Source of the DNA: Channa striata | Lineage: Eukaryota; Chordata; Actinopteri; Anabantiformes; Channidae | DNA length: 64,000 bases | Assembly (NCBI GenBank): GCA_033026295.1 | Contig: CM065173.1 | Coordinates: forward strand, 15,438,517-15,502,516 | Reading direction: 5' to 3' | In this document: piece by piece, positions 50,657 to 62,794 of the stretch | Layout of the letters: each line of letters begins with the position of its first letter | How positions within the stretch are numbered: the first letter of the stretch is position 1 | The notes under the pieces: generated by a model | Database searches by the model: none | Seen by the model: the letters and a program-made list of their open reading frames with translations, nothing else | What the model was told of the DNA's origin: nothing | Translations under genes and position numbers: made by a program

Positions 50657-53600
50657 TGTGATGTGAGGTACTTCAACACTAATAATTAAAAGAGATGTAT
50701 GTAAAAAAATATCATTATTATTATCATTATAAATCAGCTGTATAAAATATATCTCCTAACGAAAAGTTTATGCTGTACACATAAGAATATGAAATGGCAC
50801 AGTTATCTAAATCTCAGCCCACCGCAGTGTGTGTTTAAAATTATTGAGCCTCTCACAACATTTGAGTCATCTCGGCTGTAAAGCACATACTTTAGGAGTT
50901 CACATCACCGGTTTACACAACTGGGTCAGTTCGGAGCCTGGCCGTCCCACTTTGAGGCGAAGCAAGGTGTAACTGTTTTACATTGAGAGCAAGCCCAAGT
51001 TTGAAAATAGCTAAGTGGAATTTGATTTGAGCTGCGCTGTCCCACCTCCAGGTCTGAGAAAAACACAGTGTATGTTTGTGCATCTGAATCCTCTCCCCTT
51101 CAACTTGTCTGGGCTTTGATTTCTTGACACATTCCCTTGCTGCTTTTTTGCTTCAATGCTCTGTGTGCTGTGTTGTCTCCCATCTCCTTGTATCCGTCTC
51201 CTATCTCATCCCACATGTGCTTCCAGGCAACGCGATGCTCACACTCTGCTTCCATAAAGATAACATTGCTGAGTTAAACAGATGGGATATAAATGTTCTC
51301 TCAGTGATAAGTATTGGCTTAGATACACCACGAGATAGAAAAGATTATTCATAGTATCTTGAATTTCCAACAAAAAAAATATACAATCTTCTGTACAGTT
51401 AGGGATTTGCACGTGTGCACAATGGATCTGAGACATTCCTAACACGAGGACACACTCTCTCAGAAACATGTTTATCATTGTAAATGTGTTTATTTTAAGG
51501 CTAGTAGTTATAACAATATTACTATAATTTCTGTTTTATCAGTGCCCCTCTGGAGCTAAAGATCACTTTGGCATCAGATCAAGGAGGGAAAATTACTGTA
51601 GTTGTATTTCACAAAATACTAAAACATAGAGTGATATGTGCTAACTAGTAAAAAACCTCAGAGTTTTAGAATTTCTTTATGAAAAGAACCATGAAATAAA
51701 TTCTAATGGTAAGATTCTAACACCTCACTGAGATAATAGAGGGAAAAAAAAAACAAGAGCACAGGGAAAGTTTGAGTTATTTTTTAGAACAAGAGTGAGT
51801 GAAGATATTTTTTTCCTCAGATAAACACTTGTAGATTGCCTCTTCTACAGTATGTGTTCATTTATTAGGGGTTTATTTTGGGCAAAGGCCACATGACCCC
51901 ACTGTCCTTTTCCTAAATCTCTGCTGTGGTGGCAGTTTTATTCCAGCCTGGGAGTTGCAACTTAATTGTAAGTGTTACTGAACTCCCTGTCAAACATTGT
52001 GTGTTGATAAATCTCCTAGTTATACTTAAATCAATATTGGGGGTAAGGTAGTGGGTGAAAAACCTTTATAATCCTTGCCCTCAGCAATCTTTTGCACGCA
52101 GGCCAATTTCAGTCTTGTTTTATCATTTGAACCTGACAGTTTGCAGTATGTTGAGTGGACCCAATCCATATTGTTTGATACCACTCTTGGCCCACGCCCA
52201 TAAAGTATTCCAATCACAGTTGCTGGAATGTGATTTTAGTGTCAGAGAAAAGCCATGTTTATTTATGCAGTTGTGAGATTTAAACATAGAATATCAATGT
52301 GGGAGGCAATTGAGCAGGCACTAATCAATTTCTTCTAACATGAAAAATGTTACTGTAGCCTACTTGATGACAGGAAATATGATTAAATCCTTAATGTTTT
52401 TTAATTACCCAACACAGTGACACAGAAAGGAGAATTATTTGAAATTTACAATAACAATCCAGGTTATGTGACTTTACCGTAATTATAGATCGGTTCATGT
52501 CAAGTTTCCCAATCTGTGTCTTGAGAGTAATGTTCACCAGTGTGTCACAGCACAAGGTAAAGAAAATGGAAATGACATCTAAAGTGTTGATATATTAACG
52601 TTACACCTTTTAGCTGAAAACCTTGATATCTGCACTATGTATTATAGATGAGTGTATTTACATCCAAGCAATCAAGCAGTTTTGTAGCATTAAATTATGA
52701 TTACTATTCCATCTGTTCAATGAACCGTCTCAACATAAATAAATGAACATAAATATAAACAATATTACATTTGAATTGCTCAAACTGACATACCAAAAAA
52801 ACATAACGTTCAAATAGTTCACTAGCAATTATTAGTTAAGGATTTTAGGTATTAACATATGCCTTTAAATTGAATTTTTCATATGGCATAACAGGTAAGG
52901 CTGAGAAAAACAGTTAAAAATTTCAAAATACATATTTTTTCATGTTAAATTTACAAATTTAGAGTCAGATAATATTACGCGTGAGATTAATTTTGTTTCA
53001 GTCTTCAGTGCTGCTTCGGTTACATGCTTTAGTTATATAATCAAGCTTTTCTCTCTAATCAGCGTATTTTTTCATACCACACATCCCACAAACGAGACAA
53101 GCTCTCTTTCCAAATGTCAAAATGAAACGACGATTCCTCTCTTGCATCTTATGAAGATTATTTGCAATTTGACCAGTCAGGTTTGCATGCCTTCATGGTG
53201 CCACAGTGAACATCACTGGGACATCTTGTTAGCTCCCCTCCAATCGAGGCCCATCTCACAGGTTGCAAGAGACAGAACCAATCTTGAAAAGCTCCTCCTA
53301 GGCTGCGAGAAGCAGCGTCAGATGAGTGAAGGGTCAGCACACCAACAGTTAGAGGGAAGCCTCAGGGACATGTATAAAATTGGATCTGCCATTTTCTGAA
53401 AAATGTGCTGTTGATTTGATACTTTTCAGGTCTGGGTTTTGTTCCTGAGGATGTCCATAATAGTTGATGAAGACAAATTACAGGTGCTTCCCTCTAAAGG
53501 AAAAGGAAGGCGAGAAGAGAAAACAGATCTCAGGGGAGGTCGAACTCGTCTTCTTAAACATTCAGAGAGGACTGCGCAAATCGTACACAGAGCATCAGAT

Positions 53601-54480
53601 CAGTGCAGCAGAACATATGAGTTAAAAAGGATTATTAAAAGGTAATGCCAGAGTTTTTAAGTATTCATAGATTATTTTGATGTCCCAGGACAGTTTACTC
53701 GATGTCTGTGAACTTGCATCAGTTTTTCCTAAAGCTAGACATCAGAGACAGAACTCTTGAATTTGTGATGTCACTTGGGTGCAAAATCAAGGGCTGCTGA
53801 TTTGTGGGCATGTGCAGCCAAACTAACTTCACACTGAAATGAAATTAAAATTCTAGCTCTGTGAAGCAGAATGTAAACCTCATTTGCTTGAAAAAAAATT
53901 ACGACAGCACAAAGTCAGCATCTTATTCAAAGTCAGCTTTTGACTAAACTGTCCAAGGGCAGACGAATAGCGGCAGTTTGGGAATTTCTAAAATGTGTGG
54001 CATTCCCCTTTGAAAATCATGACCGTAAAATGAGTTTGTTAGCTGTTGTGTACAGTTGAAAAGCGCTGTGCTTCCTTTAAACTACCCGGTCCGAGCCAAC
54101 GGGGGTTAAATTAAGGAGAGATGATGCCCTTATGATACTCAAAGCTCCGACTGCCTTATTCTTCAGAAAGGGATGTGGACTGTATACTCATGCGGCGAAG
54201 GCATGAGAGCTCACAAATACATTTAAATATGTGTCTGCGTTGTATAATTTTCAGCGCCGCCGTGTTTGACTGAGAGCCTGCGTCGTGCTGTAGTGTTCGC
54301 TGACAGCCTTATTGACATTTTCTACGCTGATTTCTATGAGCTTACTCTATTAGAATCGCAGAGTGCTTCCATTTAGTCTGCAGCACACTGCATGCAAAAG
54401 AAGGGTCCCTGGAGCCTCTGTTTACTAACCAAGTTGGATTTGCTGCTCTCAAACACAGCCAGGCTAAAGCTCAGCTACCC
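50657..54480. other. Noncoding DNA, no gene recognised
   Basis: Small frames (plus 51124-51354, minus 51239-51478, plus 53142-53399, plus 53439-53645) show no domain. The part at 52300-53050 is strongly AT-rich. From about 54060 the sequence becomes CpG-richer and balanced up to 54420, which could be regulatory. No repeat family recognised. Confidence 0.6.
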
Positions 54481-54483
54481 AGC

Positions 54484-54556
54484 AGCCCCCTCCAGTGTCC
54501 CCTCCCTCCCTCCGCCCTCACCACCAACACCCCCACACAGACACACACACACCCGC
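54484..54556. repeat. G-poor C/A-rich low-complexity tract ending in (CA)n
   Basis: About 70 bases very rich in C (agcccc, ccctccctccctccgccctc, accaccaacacccccacaca) end in a short CA repeat at about 54533-54553. The strand asymmetry is marked. The proline run in the overlapping plus-strand frame (54392-54649) is caused by this tract, so I do not call that frame a gene. Confidence 0.85.
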
Positions 54557-57500
54557 CGGTCCTCGAGGCTTTCATTTTGTCGCTCATCCTTAGTCTACTT
54601 TTCGCCAGAATCTGTTCGAAACTTTCCAGACTGCGGGCTTTTTATGTAAATCTTGTGGCAGAAAAATGTGAAGCCATGGTTACAAACCAAATCCACATCC
54701 TTCCAAAAAAAAAAAAAAAGACACAATAAAAAAAAAAAAAAAAAAGAAACACTTCAAACAGATTTAAGTCTCGAAATAACAAAATTGGGGAGGGGGGGTG
54801 TATTGTTACTTTGACAGAGCAGAGGGAGGTACTTTAAAAGCTCTTTTTTAATAAACACTGAATTCGGGCCTTTTTGCTGGTGGGTGAAAATGTCTTCAGT
54901 CTGTCTTTAAACAGAATAAAAATGTAGAAGTTATTTTTCATTCATTCACTTGTTTAAAGAGTTTGAGCATGAGGCAAGTTTTTGTCATGGGCTTTTACTA
55001 TTCTTTATTTTATTTTCCTTTTGTTTTTGGCACTTTGATATCCCCAAACAAAATCATTCTCAGTGGGTGAGTGTGAAATAAATTGTTGTCTCTAAGAATT
55101 GCTTCTTGATGATAAAGAAAACAATCCAAAGACAAGGCAACGAGGGAATGCGTCTGTCTCAACTACACATCTCTTCAGGGAAGAAACTTCTCACTTCACA
55201 GTTGATTAAGTTAGTCAACAATCTCTATCACTTTCTCTTTTTGTTCTTACTATAAAATATGTGTGAGAACAGTGAATAAATAGGCTGTAACACTGATTTA
55301 ATATTGTGCTATTTAGTATTGTACTTTTACAGGGATGGCTCGGAACAGTCGGAATTCAGGCGGCAGAGCTGATGCATCTCGACTTTCAGCTTTTAATGGG
55401 AGTTGAACTGTGGGTTGGTGGGGGAGGTGGCACACAGCAGTTTTCAAAGGCTGAGTAATGGCCTTTGTCAACACACACATGACATGCACCTTCAAACGTG
55501 ACGCACATTTATCGTGCACCAAGCAGAAATCACACACCCTTATGGCACAAATTAATTCTACACTTCACAGTAAGCTTCATTTATCACTTTATTCTCTCAG
55601 CCAATATTTAGCATTTAACTCTGGATCATAAACTGGTTGTGTTTTTATGTGCCCCGGCCTCTGTGTTTACCCTCATTATAAAGGTCTGACCTGCCAACAC
55701 ATAGAAAACAATAAAAAGTAAACATCAACAGTCAATAAGCAATGAGGATGGCAGCATACCAAACATGAAAACGGGACAAAACCGATAGCATCGTTTTCAT
55801 TATTCTTAGCTTTTTTGTTATTTCTTGGCAAGAAGATTAATGCGAATTTACACAGGGCTGTTGTCTTGGCATCCACGACTGGCAGACTGCCATAAATGTG
55901 GCATAATAATGCCATTCTTCTCATCAAAAATATGCTGGGAGATAGTTTTGACTTCAGTGATGCCACGTTAACTAGTTGGCACACGACGTCGGAATGACAT
56001 TATCACGAAGAAATTATTTTCTGTCTTTACAATAAACATCTGCTTGATAGTTTCTCGCTGCACCTTCAAAGCTGTCTTCTCTCAGCTTTTGTCTGTCACT
56101 GGAACAAACTGAGTCACCGACTGTCACTACCAGCTGCAGTCTGTAGGCTTTCCAGACACGAAATCAATACACAACATTTTCTTTCTGATGGACACGTACT
56201 GGGGACAGACAGATTCTCCTTACCGAGTCTGCACTTGATTGAGTCCCACTTAGATTGCTAATGTGACTGATGGACTGACACAGACAGCTCCACAGGAAGT
56301 TGTGTGATCTGTTGTGACAATCTCTTGCTGTCAGCACGGATGTGTATTCAAACGGGATTGTGCTGTTGTCTCCAACTGTTAAATGCTCTTTCCTTACACG
56401 CTTCCAGTAACTTTGTTTTTAGAGGTGGACATTAATCTGCAACAGATGATTTGGTTTTATCTGGAGACACACGCAACGCTGTATTTGTATTTTTACTGCT
56501 GCTCGTGTTTAATAGAGCGTAACATCACAGCAAAAGACTTTAAAGACAAAATGGAGACATGTTTAGCTTTGTGTAATTAGCAACGAACCCATCAATGAAG
56601 GAACTGCACACAATGGAACAATGCGTGCATTCGTCTCAAAGGAAGGATATGATTTGCAGAGTACAATCTATTGTTTGAGGCGTTTTCTAACTACAACATC
56701 TGGCAGTGTGGGCTGAGGCCGTGATCACGTCTTTAAGTTGCTCGCAGACCTGACAGGCAAACACTTTTGAAGGCTTTTAATTTCTTTTTACATTTTGCAA
56801 TAAGCTGTGGGTTTTGTGCTGTATTCAGCGTGCTAATGTTACAATTGGGTTTGGTAGAGTAAATATATCTTTAAATAATATACAGATGTATGCAAATATT
56901 TTTATACTTTTGGTCTAATAGACAAAAGTAAACTGTAGATATTCATTTTAAATGTTACCTCCAAATCTGATGGAAACTTTCATTACTTTTTCTGACTTTC
57001 ATTGGTTTTTCAACTGACCTGGACGTTATCGCACTATTTAACATGAACCGACGGATTTATTATCAGTCCAGCATTACCGTGTAGTAGGTGAACTCCTACG
57101 TGCTAGGACGTTCGGTGGGTTTCTATCATGCCATGTAACAGTCACATCATCTGAGAAGTCTTATTAGGTCCTTATCATGTGGTGTGGTGCACCCAACGGT
57201 TGTCATGGTTTCCAAATAAACATAGACATTCAATCTTTTTTTGGTTTGGGCACCTCAGGGTTAGATTTATTTTGGTTAAATAACCTGAAAAGATCTACTG
57301 TCATTTGGAAGCAAACTGCAGTCTCTCACTTGTTGTCATGCCCATCCATCGTCCCCGACCTTCTCCATAAGCAGACTTTGTCTGTCTTTAAAAGAGACTG
57401 TCCTCCTGTGAAAGAGAGTTACTATTTCTACTGACTGTGAAAAATGACAAAAGAAATATGTCTTACAACACTGAAACATCTATCAAGACATTATGTAGTA

Positions 57501-57884
57501 ACAAAGTAAGACTAAATGTAAATGTGAATGTACACACTAGAAAGTTTGTCATGACGTGACATTAACGAAGTATGATTTTTTTTGGGCAGACTTTGACATT
57601 TCTATTGACCGTGAAATTTTTGATAAGTGCCTAATCTTAACCTGAACATATTAAATCTCACGTTTGAGTGTTTAGTGCAAATAATGTCCACCAGTTTGTA
57701 GTCATGACAATAGAAGTTTAGTTTGAACTGACACCTGCTCACCTTCGCTGTCAGACCTTTTTGATTGACATCTGGAAATAGTGTAATAACAGCAGGTGGA
57801 CCTTCAGACATTAAGACAGGGCACAAAAACACACATTTGTAGTGGTTTAGGTCACACTTGGTTCATACAAATGGACTGATAATG
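54557..57884. other. Noncoding DNA, no gene recognised
   Basis: Frames of 65 to 102 codons (minus 55676-55984, plus 56383-56580, plus 57177-57434, minus 57602-57832) have no recognisable domain. Two poly-A runs at 54705-54745 are listed separately. No clear repeat was identified. The LINE relic begins at about 57885. Confidence 0.6.
54705..54745 (+). repeat. Two adjacent poly-A runs
   Basis: Runs of about 14 and 18 A are separated by gacacaat, and the second run begins with AATAAA. This can be read as replication slippage or as the A-tails of old retroposed sequence. No retroposed body could be identified upstream. Confidence 0.85.
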
Positions 57885-58695
57885 TCCAGTCCTCTTCTGC
57901 TCCTCTCTTGTATGGGATCCTGCAGGGCTCAATACTTGGACCTCATCTTTTTTCTCTCTATCTGCTTCCCCTTGGCTTCACTCTCAGAAAGCATCATCGT
58001 CCTTTCCACTGTTATGCAGACAACAACCAGATATGTGTGTCACTGAAACGAGATGATGGCTATTCCATAAACCACTGATGCCTTGTGGAGTTATGCCCCT
58101 TGATGGCTTTTTAGTTCCATGATTTTAATGAAAAAAACAACTGAGGTTATTTTCTTTGGTCCAGTCTTCATCGGTGGGTCTTCTCTTGTAGACTTGGACC
58201 CTTTGACACAATCTGTTAAACCTACTGTCACAAATTTGAGTGTTAAGATGGGAAGTGGTTTTAGCTTGGGCGGGCAGGTTAGTGCAGTGGTAAAAGCCAG
58301 AGACAGCAGACCCTGCTTTTGTCAAAACTCGGCTGGATTACTGTAGTTCTCTGCATTTTGTTGTCTCTCACTCGTCCCTGTCCCGTCTTCAGCTGGAGCA
58401 AAATGCCTCTGCACGCTTGTTAACTGGAACATGGATGAGAGAGCGCATTATCACAGTTTTAGCCTTTTATTTGTATTTATATATATAGGCCTTTTTATTT
58501 TAATTGTTAAGCACTTTAGCTTTTGATACAGTATGAGAAGTTGATAGTACTAATTTGTTGTATTTCATTCCTTTAATTCACTTTTACTTTTTATTTTATA
58601 TATATATATATGTATATATTGCTTTGCTATTTTAATTGTTAAGAACTTTGCTCTCTTTACAGTCCTTTATAAATGAAATTGGCTTGGCTTGGGGT
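57885..58695 (+). pseudogene. 5'-truncated L2/CR1-type LINE relic (reverse transcriptase C-terminal part and 3' tail)
   Basis: In an active element this protein copies the element's RNA into DNA at a nicked target. Three blocks, in three different frames, follow the usual order. Block A, from 57908, reads LYGILQGSILGP, then FSLYLLPLG, then FHCYADNNQI. The family's GVPQGS is altered and the catalytic YADD is YADN (codons 58013-58024). Block B, at about 58122-58290, reads KKTTEVIFFGP, then GGQVSAVVK. Block C, at 58321-58430, reads KTRLDYCSSL, then SRLQLEQNASARLLTGT. A 3' untranslated tail with ctttataaatgaaattggct follows and ends near 58695 in TTGGC repeats. Truncation at the 5' end is usual for LINEs. 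Two frameshifts plus the active-site change make it long dead. The L2/CR1-type call rests on remembered motif wording; a related jockey-superfamily clade is possible. Confidence 0.8.
58597..58619. repeat. (TA)n microsatellite inside the LINE tail
   Basis: TA repeats (tatatatatatatatgtatata) between two similar pieces of LINE 3' sequence. They may mark the junction of two tail copies. Confidence 0.9.
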
Positions 58696-59028
58696 GTGTT
58701 GACAACATTTCACGCACTAGTTGGAGGTTCTTTGATTTAATCCCACATCACATATAAGTCATGCTGTCACCACCAGCAAATGGATGGTTGTTTGAATCAT
58801 AACTTTCACAGTGAGAAAGTATTTTCAACATTGACAGACAGATGCCTTATGCTGTGCTGTATTATTGTTATATATATATATATTTTTTTTTTACCTTGTT
58901 TTATTCTTAATGGCTCAAAGCTTCCTAATACTTGAAATGAAATTAGGGCTGAACAATGTATGAAAATAATTGGATTTTTTTTTAACAAACTCAATGATTG
59001 TGATTTGAATTTTTTTGTAATTCCTTTC
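58696..59028. other. Noncoding DNA between two mobile-element relics
   Basis: Contains ggaggttctttgatttaatc near 58724, which is weakly like a pol III B box but has no partner A box. The TA repeat is listed separately. Nothing else recognised. Confidence 0.5.
58868..58892. repeat. (TA)n-(T)n microsatellite
   Basis: About seven TA units pass into about ten T. Simple sequence only. Confidence 0.92.
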
Positions 59029-59410
59029 AGATTTACATGCACTTAGGTAACCAGGTTACTCGAAAAAGTCAGTTTTTTCTAGTAATCAGTGTATGGGTTT
59101 TATTTGCAGAGGAAAGACACACACAGTTAATTCACAGCTCTAACTCTGGGCTGGAAAGTGACTTATCTAGACTTCCACAAAGCACTTTCTTTTATTTAAA
59201 AACAAGACGGCGTCATTCCTTCAATGATCTCTCCCTTTTTCAACCTTTTAATCAATGCAGTTACAATGGTATTAAGTAACCAGGTTACAGTCAGCTGTCT
59301 GAGGACAGCTGGTTTTACTGTCTAGTAAACAGGCAAGCTGGTTTCCGAAATCAGGGTGTGGGATTAGTGAAACGTGATTTCCCAGGTAGATTTCTGTCAA
59401 ACTGTATCTC
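59029..59410. repeat. Repeat with paired GTAACCAGGTTAC palindromes
   Basis: The 13-base palindrome gtaaccaggttac occurs exactly at 59047-59059 and again at 59276-59288. The first copy is preceded by tttacatgcacttag and followed by ctagtaatcag. The second is followed by an 8-base-pair hairpin (cagctgtc / gacagctg, 59292-59311) and by cgtgatttcccaggtagatt. These phrases recall a teleost interspersed repeat with 'taacctggttac' at its ends. No coding content. The sequence between the palindromes may be part of the element or a later insertion. Confidence 0.45.
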
Positions 59411-62400
59411 AGCACTTGGGCTTTTTTACTGTAAGTGCATGATTTTAACAAATTCCTTTTCAGACAGTATCATGTACGAAAGGTTTATCGCACATATTCT
59501 GCCCCAAATCAGACTGTTAAACGTTACATAGCAAAAACTGGACTTTATCTGTCTCCATGTTCGGGCAGCAGTAAGTATTTGCTTGTGTATTTAATATGTG
59601 TGTTACATTCCCAGTGTTTTTAATGGTGCTTGAATTCTATGGTATGGTACACTAATATTACCTTCAGTGTAATACGTAGGTGAATTTTTTACATAATATC
59701 AAGGACATTTTACAAAATACAGAGATCACCCTTTCTGCTCGCTTTTAGACTTAATTGCACTGCGTACCATCCATTCCTGCAAAGGAAAGTAACACAGATG
59801 GCAGGCATGGCCCTGAAGCAAGTCGCTGTCTATCACAGCAACAATCTGCACATGCTTTTTGGTGGGGACACATTTTATTCATTTAGTCATCAATGTCCTG
59901 GCAGTGGCATTCAGCCTGCTGCCCTTCGCCCATTCCGCTACCATTCCTCTCCCACTTCTCTTCCGTCACCCTCCCGCTATTAGATCATGTCACACTAATG
60001 TGGGCAGTTTTGAAAAGATCTTTTTCTAAATGTTTTGGCCTTGGCTCTGCAATAAGCTGGCATTATACAGCGGTTTTGAACCAACTTTCCAGCGTAGGGG
60101 CTTAGGAATTGCTCTTATGTTAGAAAACCTGCTATCCAGAATTTGCCTTGGATGGCATTTAACCATTTGACCGGATCAGTTGAATTATTATCTATTTTAC
60201 AAAACAACAATATGTTGAGAAGGATAACAGAGCAAGGACAAACTGTTTGACCATACGTTTGCCATCAATTACCGTCTTGACCATTTGTGAATACTAATTT
60301 GGTTCATCACACTTTCTATAGTCTCTTATTTTATGATTGTTTCTCATCTGCATATGAGACCTACTGAGAACTAATCTTCAGTTAACTACATAAATGGACA
60401 ATTGCAGCTTCAGATGACTTTCAACCAATCAGCAATGACCTTGTGTCATCCTTTTATTATTTCTCATAGTGGTGGATAATGCTCACATTTCTCACATGTC
60501 AAACATTGCCTTCGACTGCTGCAGAGCATTTGGAAATTTTTGGATAGCATGCTTCACCTTATCTTTGGTGCAGAGTGATAAAACCTGCAAAAGGATCTTC
60601 ATCGACTCTCCCTTGCTTCACCAGACAAGTTTCCGACCTGGCAGAATATGTTTTGCTTTTGCAGCTGGGAGCCCACAGCTTCTTCCCTTCCCATTCCTGA
60701 CTTTGCATTGTCTGCCTGTAGCTTGCAATTTTGCACCCCTGCTGGGCAAGAACGAGCATTTAGCCTAGTGTGAACTGCTCCTTTCCCCCACTCTTTGCTA
60801 CCAGTCGAGAGCGATCAGGACCTTTTTTAGATGTCCTTCTTCTGACGCAGCCCCCCCACCAAAATACATTCATGCACAGACACTGTGAGGCAAACATGTC
60901 GACTGGCACAGGGAGCCTACTAGGTTTCAGGGCTTTTTTTCCGCAGAGACATCTTACCCTGAACAAAGTCTGAACAGAAATGTGGCAATGTGTGTCACAC
61001 TTTGTAATAGGCTTAAACTTTGTTTGGCAACTTTTTTCCTGGCTCTGTTTTTATTTTCCTTTAATATGTTTCCTCTGACTGTAGTGACAAATGCCTTCAT
61101 TGCTCAAACTCTGTCTCCTAAAAATAATGTTTAAATACAACTAAACTGCAACACAAATATGTTTTGGATGAAATGTAATTGCAACCAGATTGCATTTTCT
61201 TAACATAATGAGGACATGTTGTAAAATGATGTGTTTTGCAAGTAGCAGTTATTCGGATAGCCACTTCCTTGCCGCTCTGCTGCCGTTAATAAATGTGCAG
61301 CTTCATACAAATGTAGTGTTGCAAATCTACATAGTACAGTTTAGTTAAATATAAAGACAATATACAGGAAACAGGGTTGGTCAGAATGTTGGTTTTTTGT
61401 GTCTCATCTGTATCTTTGACTCTGTGGTAAACTGATGTCCTCTGCTTCCATTTTCTGTATTCTGATTGTACATGGGGCATTGGTCAACAAAAGCCACAAC
61501 ACAACCAAATGACAAAACACGCTAAAAGCTGCAACATTTAAATAATAAAATTCCTCGATTTACAGTGCCACGAGCTTATAACAAGCAAGCGCAGATTTTG
61601 CTTGTTTATGAATTGGGTTGTTTTTTTGTTTTTTGTTTTTTCAAATGACCATGCTGGTTATCTTCCTAAGTTAATGTGTTCACCACTGAGAATGTGGTAT
61701 TTCCACAGTCATGTGTCAATCAAGCACACTCATATCTGAGGTGATATGACGCCTATCAATAAGTCATGTTGATGTCACAGTTGGAGGTGCCACATGTCAG
61801 TCTTTACCCTCAGAATCATCTACCGAGTGTGTGAAACATTAAATGCTTGGTGATATAAAATGAAGAAATGAATGTCTTGTAAAATGAACACATGCATCCT
61901 GAAAGACTATAGGATAAGGCGGATTATCAGGTACATTCAAGTTGAACAGTCGCCTCGTCTTGCGTTATCCTAACTTTAGTCACACATCTCTCTCTTCTAT
62001 CTACAGTGCAGCCATCTCAGGCAGGTGTGGTAGTAAGGAACAACCTCCTCGTTACTTACTCGCTGTTTTAGCCTGGACAGTGTTGGGGCTAGATCTGGAA
62101 TTTCAACACGTGTGTTTATCCACATGGACACGGTCAGTCAGTGAGTCACTCGCTCAGGATGGAACACATACAACCTTACTTTCTATTTCACCTTGGGCTG
62201 TTTATTTACCAAGGTGAGAATAAAAATGTGTTTTGACCATTTCACAGACTGAAATAAATAAAAATGCATGAACATATTCTTTGCATTAGATTTGGTCATA
62301 GTTTATAAATAGGTTGTCAGGATGACTTGGCAATAAACATTTATTTTAGCGATGGATTTACTTTGTTTTTCCTTGCTGTATGTTGGTGCTCTTACAGCTT

Positions 62401-62526
62401 GCCCAGATATTCTTCAGAAGCTGCTGAGACTCTCAACAGAATCCTCTTGATGCTTCAGTGTGGGATATTCATGGGGAGAAAATCAAAGTACAGCTGAGGT
62501 CTGGAGAGTCTGTATCTTGGTTATGT
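59411..62526. other. Noncoding DNA, no gene recognised
   Basis: Frames of 60 to 99 codons (plus 60469-60768 with minus-strand shadow 60559-60759, plus 61942-62217) have no recognisable domain. A T/G-rich run (gtttttttgttttttgtttt) lies near 61619. No repeat family was recognised before the second reverse-transcriptase fragment. Confidence 0.58.
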
Positions 62527-62621
62527 TGGGATCAATATGTCTGCTTCTTGCAGATGATGTCGTCTTTCTGGTTTCCTTGGAATTTGCATTGAAGCGGTTT
62601 GGTACTGAGTATGATGTATGA
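62527..62621 (+). pseudogene. Small fragment of a second non-LTR reverse transcriptase
   Basis: One frame from 62529 reads GSICLLLADDVVFLVS, then ALKRFGTEYDV, and stops at TGA 62619. This matches the catalytic block of fish non-LTR retrotransposons whose usual wording is 'LLFADDVVLLAS...LALERFAAECE'. The two catalytic aspartates (codons 62553 and 62556) are intact. A few residues are deleted between the VFLVSLE part and ALKRF. The wording differs from the L2-like relic at 57.9 kb, so this is a different LINE clade (not assigned). Only about 30 codons survive. Sequence on both sides does not continue the domain in any frame I could follow. Confidence 0.65.
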
Positions 62622-62794
62622 CGAGGGAGAGTCTGAGCCAAAGTACAGTACGTGAGTGAAAATATGTGGACACCCAAAGACAATATGTGAAGAATTCATT
62701 CCCCCACTATGGGAACACTGTCAGAATACTCAAATAAAATGTTCGAAGGGTTCGGTTATTCTGTAACTACCAATGTAAAATTTCTTTTAACATG
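62622..62794. other. Noncoding DNA between repeat relics
   Basis: Contains gtgagtgaaaatatgtggac followed by acccaaag (62652-62679), which faintly resembles the 'aaaagtatgtggacacc' opening of an abundant fish repeat, but no further match was followed. Otherwise unrecognised. Confidence 0.4.

Noticed and set aside
54392..54649. Proline- and threonine-rich plus-strand frame
   Set aside because: Produced by the C-rich tract and CA repeat rather than by coding constraint.
58261..58300. SINE-like phrase (caggttagtgcagtggtaaa)
   Set aside because: It translates in frame with the LINE block (GGQVSAVVK), so it is LINE sequence and not a SINE promoter.
58715..58750. B-box-like word (ggttctttgatttaatccca) after the LINE tail
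   Set aside because: No A box upstream; the preceding sequence is LINE tail.
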